Shown: positions 23,042-28,616 of the stretch, in pieces
Numbering within the stretch: the first letter of the stretch is position 1
Layout: every line of letters starts with the position of its first letter
Assembly (NCBI GenBank): GCA_937891805.1
Contig: CALATK010000235.1
Coordinates: forward strand, 1 to 28,616
Source of the DNA: an uncultured Fibrobacter sp.
Lineage (GTDB): Bacteria; Fibrobacterota; Fibrobacteria; Fibrobacterales; Fibrobacteraceae
Direction of reading: 5' to 3'
Length of the DNA: 28,616 nt
The notes under the pieces: model-generated
Seen by the model: the letters and a program-made list of their open reading frames with translations, nothing else
Databases searched by the model: none
What the model was told of the DNA's origin: nothing
Position numbers and translations under genes: made by a program

Positions 23042-23840
23042 ATTCCATCGTCTTTTCCAAGGCTTTGGTAATCACGTTGTAGGCGTCATCTACCGTGTCG
23101 CAGAAGTGGAACAGCTTGAGATCTTCCTTGTCGATCATTCCTGTTTCGGCCAGGTAGTTCCAGTTGAGAACCTTGTTCCAGTACTTGCTGCCGAAAATGA
23201 CCACGGGCATGCGGTCACCGTATTTTTTGGTTTGGATGAGGGTGAGGATTTCGAACATCTCGTCCAGGGTGCCAAAACCGCCGGGGAAAACCACCATGGC
23301 CCTGGCCAACTTCATGAACCAGTACTTACGGATAAAGAAGTAGCGGAACTGCAGGTTCAGTTTGTCGTCGATATAGGGGTTGGGGTGCTGCTCGAAGGGA
23401 AGCCTGATGTTGAGGCCGACGGAAGAAGTTCCTACGTCGTTGGCGCCACGGTTGCCCGCTTCCATGATGCCCGGGCCGCCGCCGGTCATGATGGCAAAAC
23501 CCTTGTGCTGCTTGTTGGCCCAGCGGCCAAGCTTTGCGCCCAGTTCGTGGGCGGCGTCGTAGTATTCCGCTACGGTTTCCAGACGTTTAAGGCGGGCCAG
23601 TTCTTTTTTGTCCTTGCAGCCCTTCATGCGTTTTTTGATTTCTGCCATGGGCAGCGTGCGGGCCGAACCGAAGAACACGATGGTGTTTTGGACACCTTCC
23701 TGCTGGAAAATCTGGTTGGGTGCCATGAATTCGGCGATAATCCTGATGGGGCGGCCACTGTCGCTGTCGATAAAGTCCATGTTGTGGTAAATCATCTTGC
23801 CCGGAATTGTCGAAATCGCTTGTTTCTTTTTTGCAGCCAT
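23040..23840 (-). CDS. LOG-family (lysine decarboxylase-like) nucleotide phosphoribohydrolase
   Basis: The 266-aa product has both signature motifs of the LOG/TIGR00730-related fold: GGGPGIMEAGNRGA (about 120-133) and PGGFGTLDE (186-194), within a Rossmann-like domain starting TIVFFGSAR (about 53-61). Family members hydrolyse nucleoside 5'-monophosphates to a base and ribose 5-phosphate, originally described for cytokinin activation. The old label 'lysine decarboxylase' is wrong. The length is above the short LOG type because of an N-terminal extension and a helical insert at about 66-100, as in larger bacterial members. The start at 23840 is chosen because AAGGAG lies 7 nt upstream. An upstream in-frame extension to 23924 is judged untranslated. 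Heptad arrays flank the gene. Confidence 0.87.
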   Translation of the reverse strand: MAAKKKQAISTIPGKMIYHNMDFIDSDSGRPIRIIAEFMAPNQIFQQEGVQNTIVFFGSARTLPMAEIKKRMKGCKDKKELARLKRLETVAEYYDAAHELGAKLGRWANKQHKGFAIMTGGGPGIMEAGNRGANDVGTSSVGLNIRLPFEQHPNPYIDDKLNLQFRYFFIRKYWFMKLARAMVVFPGGFGTLDEMFEILTLIQTKKYGDRMPVVIFGSKYWNKVLNWNYLAETGMIDKEDLKLFHFCDTVDDAYNVITKALEKTME

Positions 23841-23852
23841 GGTGGTCTCCTT

Positions 23853-23873
23853 GTAGGGGCTAGGATCTAGAAG
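23853..23873. repeat. Short heptad array in the LOG gene leader
   Basis: Three 7-nt units (GTAGGGG, CTAGGAT, CTAGAAG). Their reverse complement has the NNCCTAN-type units found at 10268-10358, so this family occurs at two distant sites. An AT-rich palindrome (GTATTTTTT-G-AAAAAATAC, about 23873-23891) follows. Confidence 0.6.
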
Positions 23874-23930
23874 TATTTTTTGAAAAAATACCTTTAGAAA
23901 CCGCAAAAAGCAACAAAAAAACACTTTTTT

Positions 23931-23960
23931 TTGCTTTCATTTGAAAAAATCGTTATATTT
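23931..23960 (+). promoter_or_regulatory. Promoter of the DUF6812-like gene, leaderless geometry
   Basis: TTGCTT (23931-23936), a 17-nt spacer and TATATTT (23954-23960) are followed by AGGGT and the ATG at 23966. Confidence 0.5.
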
Positions 23961-23965
23961 AGGGT

Positions 23966-24178
23966 ATGCTCGTAAAAATCTGGACAGACAGTTTTATCAT
24001 CACCGGCGAAATCGACACCCTCCGTGACGAACGCCTTACCGACTATATCCGCGAGAACAAGGACTTTATCGCCGTGACCCAGGTGAAGGTCAGCGACAAG
24101 ACCGAAAAGGATTTGTTCCGCACCCACTTCTTGAACGTGAGCACCCGCCACATCGAGATTATCTTACCGGCGGAGTAG
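23966..24178 (+). CDS. Small DUF6812-like protein of unknown function
   Basis: The 70-aa protein has the pattern of small DUF6812-like proteins: an initial strand (VKIWTDSFIITGEID), the segment RLTDYIRENKDFIAVTQVKV, and a C-terminal strand ending with an isoleucine-rich HIEIILP. The match is from memory of the family and should be treated as tentative. There is no signal peptide or membrane segment. TATATTT ends 5 nt before the ATG, so the transcript is likely leaderless. Its stop lies 13 nt from that of the convergent SNF2 gene, and no terminator separates them. Confidence 0.75.
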   Translation: MLVKIWTDSFIITGEIDTLRDERLTDYIRENKDFIAVTQVKVSDKTEKDLFRTHFLNVSTRHIEIILPAE

Positions 24179-24191
24179 TTTAGCCCGAGGC

Positions 24192-27100
24192 CTAGCCTGC
24201 CGGGTTTTCTGGGCTGTCTAGCCGGAACACCTGGGAAAGTTCGCTGTCGCTCAGGTCCGCAAGCCAGGTCTCTCCTGCGCTCACCGTCATTTCGGCAATC
24301 GCCTTCTTGGTTTCCAGGAGGGCGTTAATTTTTTCTTCGAAGGTGCCCTTGGTGATGAACCGGTGGACCTGCACGTTCCGGGTCTGGCCAATGCGGAAGG
24401 CCCGGTCGGTGGCCTGGGCCTCGATGGCGGGGTTCCACCACAGGTCGTAATGGATGACCTGGGAGGCAGCGGTGAGGTTCAGGCCTGTGCCGCCAGCCTT
24501 CAGGGAAAGAATCAGCACCTTGGATTCGGGGTCCTGCTGGAACGAGTCCACCATGTTCTTGCGCTGGGTCTGGCTGCAGCCCCCGTGGTAGAAATCTACG
24601 GAAATGCCCAGTTCCTTTTCGATGGATTCCTTCAGCAAAAATCCCATTTCGGCGAACTGGGTAAAGATGAGGGTCTTTTCGCCCTGCTCCTGGATGGAGG
24701 TGAGCAGGTCCAGGAGCATCTGGAGCTTGCCGGAGGTGAGGATGGCGCCGTCTGCACCTTCGTTGGCGGCGCTTTCCGCCCCCTTCAAGAACGTGGCGGG
24801 ATGGTTGCAGATCTGCTTGAGGGCAAGTATCATCTGCAAGATGAGTCCCTTCCGCTTGAATAGCCCGTGGGAATCCTGCGAAATTTCGGCCAACTGCTTT
24901 TCCTCTTCCAGCATGGCCATGAACTTGTCCAGGGTCTGCTTGTAAAGGGCCGCCTGGGTGGCCGTCAGTTCCGCATATTCATTCTGGATAATCTTGTCGG
25001 GCAGGTCGCTGATGATGTTCTTGTCCGTCTTGAGTCGGCGGAGCATGAAGGGTGCGCTAATCTTCTTGAAGGTTTCTGCCGCCACCTTGTCGCCGTTCTT
25101 CTGGATGGGCGTCTCGTATTTCTCGCGGAATTCCTGGGCGCTCGGGAAAAAGCCCCGGTTCGCAAAGTCCATGATGGTCCAGAATTCCATCAGGCGATTT
25201 TCCACGGGAGTGCCGCTCATGGCGATTTTTACGGGGGCCTGCAGGCTGCGTAAAAGCTTGCTCTGGTCGCTGTCCGCGTTCTTGATGTTCTGGGCCTCGT
25301 CGATGACAACCGCATGCCAGGTGGCCGCTTTCAAAAGCTCGAAATCCTTGCGGAAGGTGGCGTAGGTGGTGAGCAAAATGTCGGAGTTGAACTTTTGCAG
25401 GTCCCGGTTTCCGCCGTGGTAGGCGGTGAAGGTGAGGGCGGGGGCGAACTTCTTGATTTCTACCTGCCAGTTGCACAGCAGGCCCGCGGGCATCACCACC
25501 AGGGCCTTGTGCTCCTGGAGTTTTCCTTCTTCCTTGATTTTCAGCAGGTAGGCGATAACCTGGAGGGTCTTGCCGAGGCCCATGTCGTCGGCAAGAATAC
25601 AGCCGAAGCCGATTTCCAGGTTCTTGTACATCCAGGAGTAGCCCCGCTTCTGGTAGGGGCGTAGCGTGGCGTTCAGGCCTTCGGGCAGCGGGATTTCCGT
25701 CTCGCCCCGCCAGGCGTCGATCTGGGCCTTGGTCTCTTCGGTCAGGGTGATGGGCACACCGTCGCAATCGCCGGTAAGGGCTGCCTGCACCAGTTTGGAC
25801 TGTGTGGCCTGGGCCTGCTCCTTGGGGGCTTCCACCTGTTTCTTGATTTCTTCGATGTCCTGAGCCGAAATCTCGATGTATTCCGACTTGTATTTCAACA
25901 GTCCGTCTGCTTGTGCGGCCAGTTCCAGAAATTCCTGGGGCGAAATCTGCTCGTCGCCCAGGGCCACCTGCCAGTCAAAGTCCAGCAGGTCTCCAGCGGA
26001 GAACATCCCGAAACTCATGCTTCCCTGGAGCCGCATCTTGGCCTTGGGCTTGCTGATATGCAAAAGCTTTTCGGGAATCTCCGTGCGGATTCCCATAATC
26101 TCGAGTTTCTTGAGGCAGTCCTGCAAAAACTGGAGCAGCTTTGCCCCCTGCATGACTACGGGAGTTTCGCCCCGGCTGTCCAGGTAGGCTTCTAGCGGCT
26201 TGAAAAATTCCGCCACCCCGTAGAGGATTTTCTGCAGGGGCACGAGCCTGGAATCGTTTGTCTGGAATAGGGTTGCAAGGCGTGCACCATCTACAAAGAC
26301 TTCCAGGGACACATCATCGCCGGACTCCCACGCCTTGAAAAGAATCTGGCTCCGCAGGTCGAAATGCCCGAACACCGAGAACCACTGCCGGATTTTTTCG
26401 GGAATGGCGTGCCCGCTGGCCCCCAGTTTCCCGGAAACCCCGTCAAAGAAAAAGCTCAGCAGGTTCCCGTGGTTGGACTTGACCGGCCGCTTGTAGGTCC
26501 GGGCAAAACGGAGCAGCGCCCCGATAAACAGCGAAAGCACGTGGAGGGCGGGGGAGTCGATTTCCAGGTATTCTTCGTCCTTGGCGGTGAAGGCGAACTT
26601 TTCGGGGGCCTTCTGTTCCAGCTGGTCCACCAGCGCCTTGATTTCGGGAATGAAGGTGGTGGGGAGCCAGCGCATCTGGGCGGTGTCCCGCTGGACCCAG
26701 AAAATCTGCGGGTAAATGCAGCCCTTGCGCACCAGGTGGAATGCCGTGAGGAGCGAAAGGTGCAGGTAACGCACCGTGTAGTGGTGCCACGAAAAGTTCC
26801 CCGGCGAAATGCAGCACAGGGCTCCCATGAGACCCGCCACCGCAAGCCCCGACTGGATGATGGCCCCGTCTTTCTCCTGCTGGAAGCTCCAGTGCCAGGG
26901 CGTCTTGTGGAAAAGTTTCAGGTTTTCCCCTTCCATCAGGAAGGTCTTGAAGTTATAGGCCCTGAAATGTTCCGTGAAGGTCTTGAAATCTTCGTAGCCC
27001 GAAAGAAAATCCGTGCAGGAGGTAAGTTCGTCGGCGTAGCTCTTGCGGAAATTGCCGGCGGGGCAAAAATCCGGAAAGTTCGGCAGCATGGCGGGCAATA

Positions 27101-27236
27101 TGCGGGAATATTCCTTCAGGCTCTCGAAATCGAAATCCGGGAGCCTCGGGTGGGGCTCCAGGGTGCGCACGCCCTCGAGGACCTGCACCAGGGCAGGCTC
27201 ATTCGGCACGCTTGATTCAAGACCCTCTTCGACCAT
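24192..27236 (-). CDS. SNF2-family DNA-dependent ATPase/helicase
   Basis: Numbering is from the chosen start (1,014 aa). The N-terminal half (about 1-510) is an accessory region of the bacterial SNF2-associated type without a recognisable SWIM zinc motif. The motor follows: NATLRPYQKRGYSWM (about 522-536), Walker A DDMGLGKT (about 550-557), DEAQ (646-649), SGTPVENRL motif III, LILSLKAGGTGLNLT motif V and QATDRAFRIGQTR motif VI. SNF2 motors translocate on double-stranded DNA and remodel protein-DNA complexes; bacterial roles include RNA polymerase recycling and defence, and the role here is open. The start at 27236 is preferred over 27290 because TATATTT ends 8 nt upstream of it, inside the longer frame. 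Confidence 0.9.
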   Translation of the reverse strand: MVEEGLESSVPNEPALVQVLEGVRTLEPHPRLPDFDFESLKEYSRILPAMLPNFPDFCPAGNFRKSYADELTSCTDFLSGYEDFKTFTEHFRAYNFKTFLMEGENLKLFHKTPWHWSFQQEKDGAIIQSGLAVAGLMGALCCISPGNFSWHHYTVRYLHLSLLTAFHLVRKGCIYPQIFWVQRDTAQMRWLPTTFIPEIKALVDQLEQKAPEKFAFTAKDEEYLEIDSPALHVLSLFIGALLRFARTYKRPVKSNHGNLLSFFFDGVSGKLGASGHAIPEKIRQWFSVFGHFDLRSQILFKAWESGDDVSLEVFVDGARLATLFQTNDSRLVPLQKILYGVAEFFKPLEAYLDSRGETPVVMQGAKLLQFLQDCLKKLEIMGIRTEIPEKLLHISKPKAKMRLQGSMSFGMFSAGDLLDFDWQVALGDEQISPQEFLELAAQADGLLKYKSEYIEISAQDIEEIKKQVEAPKEQAQATQSKLVQAALTGDCDGVPITLTEETKAQIDAWRGETEIPLPEGLNATLRPYQKRGYSWMYKNLEIGFGCILADDMGLGKTLQVIAYLLKIKEEGKLQEHKALVVMPAGLLCNWQVEIKKFAPALTFTAYHGGNRDLQKFNSDILLTTYATFRKDFELLKAATWHAVVIDEAQNIKNADSDQSKLLRSLQAPVKIAMSGTPVENRLMEFWTIMDFANRGFFPSAQEFREKYETPIQKNGDKVAAETFKKISAPFMLRRLKTDKNIISDLPDKIIQNEYAELTATQAALYKQTLDKFMAMLEEEKQLAEISQDSHGLFKRKGLILQMILALKQICNHPATFLKGAESAANEGADGAILTSGKLQMLLDLLTSIQEQGEKTLIFTQFAEMGFLLKESIEKELGISVDFYHGGCSQTQRKNMVDSFQQDPESKVLILSLKAGGTGLNLTAASQVIHYDLWWNPAIEAQATDRAFRIGQTRNVQVHRFITKGTFEEKINALLETKKAIAEMTVSAGETWLADLSDSELSQVFRLDSPENPAG

Positions 27237-27244
27237 AGCGGGCC

Positions 27245-27251
27245 AAATATA
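27245..27251 (-). promoter_or_regulatory. TATATTT box of the SNF2 gene
   Basis: TATATTTG on the minus strand lies 8 nt before the ATG at 27236 and decides that start. A TTGTCA sequence lies about 21 nt further upstream. Confidence 0.5.
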
Positions 27252-27255
27252 GCAA

Positions 27256-27301
27256 ACCGGATGGTCCTTTTTTGACAATCCGGTGCACATCTGTGTATTT
27301 T
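27256..27301 (+). promoter_or_regulatory. Divergent promoter/operator region for the PqqD-ABC genes
   Basis: A consensus -35 TTGACA (27272-27277) with an 18-nt spacer and TATTTT (27296-27301) points rightward. A 7-bp inverted repeat, ACCGGAT (27256-27262) and ATCCGGT (27278-27284), brackets the -35 box and lies just upstream of the divergent SNF2 promoter. It could be a repressor site acting on both. Confidence 0.5.
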
Positions 27302-27306
27302 ATATA

Positions 27307-27477
27307 TTCTCCCGCCCTGCATCATCCTTGACCGACTCTGTATCGAAGCGATGGAGGTGGGAGGGGTTCATACAGTTCTCGCCAACACTTGTTGAAGTGT
27401 GCAAGTCGGGGGTTGGACTTCACACCCCTTTACGTGTTCGGCTCAAATAATCTATTTTAAACAAAAAGAGGCAATAT
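27307..27477 (+). ncRNA. Structured 5' leader, candidate cis-regulatory RNA
   Basis: The 170-nt leader before the PqqD gene has several pairings. CTCCCGCC (27309-27316) pairs with GGTGGGAG (27357-27364ish, one G-U) around a small ATCG-AAG-CGAT hairpin (27342-27352). Then ACACTT-GTTG-AAGTGT (27385-27400) and GTGTG/AAGTC with GACTT/CACAC (27397-27425, loop GGGGGTTG) share the same AAGTGTG bases and exclude each other. That is the logic of a switch. A 14-codon ORF (27351-27395) ends inside the first alternative hairpin. No known riboswitch class was recognised. No T run follows, so control would be at translation, whose AAGAGG site is at 27466-27471. Confidence 0.45.
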
Positions 27478-27747
27478 ATGCGAATCAAGAACGGTTTTGT
27501 ACTGCGGGAAGTCTGCGGCGAGCAGGTGATTATGGGCGAGGGCATCGGGGCTCTTGATTTCGGCAAGCTCCTGTGCCTGAACGAGACTGCGGCGTTTCTC
27601 TGGAGTGCTGCCGTTAAGCAGGGTGATTTTACGGTGGAAACGCTGACAGACGCCCTCTGCGGGGAATACGAGGTGGAACGCGACCGGGCCCTCTCCGACG
27701 TGCAGGCCATTGTAGAAAGCTGGCAGAAGGTGAACGTGCTGGAATGA
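27478..27747 (+). CDS. PqqD-family peptide chaperone
   Basis: The 89-aa protein matches the PqqD fold: VLREVCGEQVIMGEG (about 8-22), LNETAAFLWSAAV (about 35-47), and a C-terminal winged-helix part VETLTDALCGEYEVERDRAL (about 53-72). PqqD proteins (RiPP recognition elements) bind leader peptides and present them to radical-SAM or other modifying enzymes. AAGAGG lies 6 nt upstream of the ATG. The stop overlaps the start of the ABC transporter (ATGA at 27744-27747), so the two are translated together. This version resembles the PqqD proteins found next to ABC exporters in Bacteroidetes. No precursor peptide is visible inside the window; it may lie beyond the right edge. Confidence 0.88.
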   Translation: MRIKNGFVLREVCGEQVIMGEGIGALDFGKLLCLNETAAFLWSAAVKQGDFTVETLTDALCGEYEVERDRALSDVQAIVESWQKVNVLE

Positions 27748-28616
27748 ATTACCTCTCGTGGCTATGGCAAAGTATCCGCGGAGTTCGCCTGAACGTGGCC
27801 CTTCGCGTGGCGGTGGGAACCCTGCAGGTTTCCCTCGGCCTTGCCATGGTGTGGTTGAGCAAACGCTTTATCGACGATACCATCAAGAACGGTTCTGACC
27901 AGGATGTGGCCCGCATGGTGGGCCTGCTGGTGCTTACGGTGGTGGGGAACGTGGTGCTTCGCCAGGTGTATTACTACCTCACGTCGGTGGCTACCATCCG
28001 GCAGTCCAACGCGCTTCGGCTCTCCATGTTCGGGAGGCTGTTTACCCGTAAGCTCTACAGCGAAAAGGAACTCCTTTCGGGCGACGTGACCTCCCGTTTT
28101 TCCAAGGACGTGGAGCTGGTAAGCGAAGTCGCTACGGCGAAAATTCCCCAGATGATGGTGACGGCGATACAGCTTCTGGGGGCATTCTTGATGCTTCGCT
28201 GGTTTGACCCGCGGCTCGCCTGGGCTCTTGTCCTCTTGACGCCGCTGGCCCTTGTGTTTGGCAAGTTCGTCTCTTACCGACTGCGGAAAATGACCCTCAA
28301 GATCCGCGAAGGGGAGAGCCGTATCCAGATGCATGTGCAGGAGGGCGTAGAGAACAACGCCGTGCTCCGGAGTCTGGGAAGCGCCCCCTGGGTCTCGGAG
28401 CGGCTGGATTCCATGCAGCGCACCCTCCATCACGACGTGGTGCGGCAGACCCGTTTTTCTGTGATTTCCAGGCTGGCTTTTGGCGGTGCTTTTGGGCTGG
28501 GTTACCTGTTGGCCTTTGTGGGGGGCGGTTTAGGGCTTCGTAACGGCACCATCACTTTTGGCGTCATGACCTCTTTCTTGCAGTTGGTGGGGCAAATCCA
28601 AGGGCCCATCCTCTCG
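27744..28616 (+). CDS. ABC transporter permease/ATPase, transmembrane half, 3' end cut off
   Basis: The frame is open from the ATG at 27744 to the window edge (291 codons). It encodes the exporter-type ABC transmembrane domain with about five hydrophobic segments visible: near residues 18-38, 53-75, 130-150, 153-175 and 238-262. GDVTSRFSKDVELVSE (about 113-128) and the ENNAVLRSLGSAPW loop (about 208-222) are typical of ABC exporters such as MsbA or peptide exporters. The nucleotide-binding domain would lie beyond the edge. No N-terminal C39 peptidase domain is present. Overlap with the PqqD gene suggests export of a modified peptide. Confidence 0.88.
   Translation, partial: MNYLSWLWQSIRGVRLNVALRVAVGTLQVSLGLAMVWLSKRFIDDTIKNGSDQDVARMVGLLVLTVVGNVVLRQVYYYLTSVATIRQSNALRLSMFGRLFTRKLYSEKELLSGDVTSRFSKDVELVSEVATAKIPQMMVTAIQLLGAFLMLRWFDPRLAWALVLLTPLALVFGKFVSYRLRKMTLKIREGESRIQMHVQEGVENNAVLRSLGSAPWVSERLDSMQRTLHHDVVRQTRFSVISRLAFGGAFGLGYLLAFVGGGLGLRNGTITFGVMTSFLQLVGQIQGPILS

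Noticed and set aside
23841..23924. N-terminal extension of the LOG protein to 23924
   Set aside because: The extension is Phe/Cys-rich and low complexity, and a perfect AAGGAG precedes the internal ATG at 23840.
27351..27395. 14-codon ORF as a RiPP precursor peptide
   Set aside because: It has no ribosome binding site and no leader/core pattern, and it overlaps predicted hairpins. At most it is a leader ORF; kept only as part of the leader description.

Overview
The window looks like chromosomal DNA from a member of the Fibrobacterota (Fibrobacter or a close relative). The clearest pointer is a TIGR02147-family regulator (1415-2254), a family I know essentially only from Fibrobacter, translationally coupled to a lipoprotein gene. 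The GC-rich coding sequence, AT-rich gene starts, two lipoprotein signal peptides, a beta-barrel-like outer membrane protein and a TAnnTTT(G) promoter element are consistent with a Gram-negative member of the FCB group. The assignment is from memory of the families, without database searches.

Layout. 1-1201: a cut-off small beta-rich protein and a membrane-anchored alpha/beta-hydrolase-like protein whose nucleophile elbow lacks serine. 1258-3684: candidate operator repeats, the TIGR02147 regulator and its coupled lipoprotein. 3737-3837: tRNA-Gln(CTG) and its terminator. 3838-8941: a 1,369-aa DUF4011/DUF3320 superfamily-1 helicase/nuclease homologue whose catalytic motifs all appear lost, and glutamyl-Q tRNA(Asp) synthetase carrying an in-frame palindromic insert. 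9082-10249: a small exported protein and a DnaQ-like exonuclease. 10355-15267 (minus): a likely transcription unit of glycosyltransferase 2, topoisomerase III and a family 3 glycoside hydrolase. 15436-17241: an orphan oligopeptide-binding lipoprotein.

17255-17770 is the most unusual stretch. A low-GC GIY-YIG nuclease gene sits at the apex of an imperfect palindrome, and 7 bp downstream lies an 82-bp copy of the same palindrome with only 3 nt where the gene would be. This resembles an autonomous element beside its non-autonomous derivative. 17837-20200: an outer membrane protein, then a geranylgeranyl-reductase-type flavoprotein overlapped by a small 2[4Fe-4S] ferredoxin. 20332-23840: a TPR-like membrane protein, a Ser/Thr kinase and a LOG-family nucleotide hydrolase. 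23966-27236: a small DUF6812-like protein converging on a SNF2-family ATPase. 27256-28616: a long structured leader, a PqqD-family protein and the start of an ABC exporter, probably the edge of a peptide modification/export locus that continues outside the window.

Two signals recur across the window. First, many genes have a TAnnTTT box only 5-10 nt before the start codon and no Shine-Dalgarno sequence, which implies leaderless transcripts; this was also used to choose several starts. Second, seven intergenic sites carry degenerate tandem repeats with a strict 7-nt period but different unit sequences, reminiscent of the heptanucleotide STRR repeats of cyanobacteria. Three minus-strand genes (gluQ, the GH3 gene and the LOG gene) are each bracketed by such arrays.
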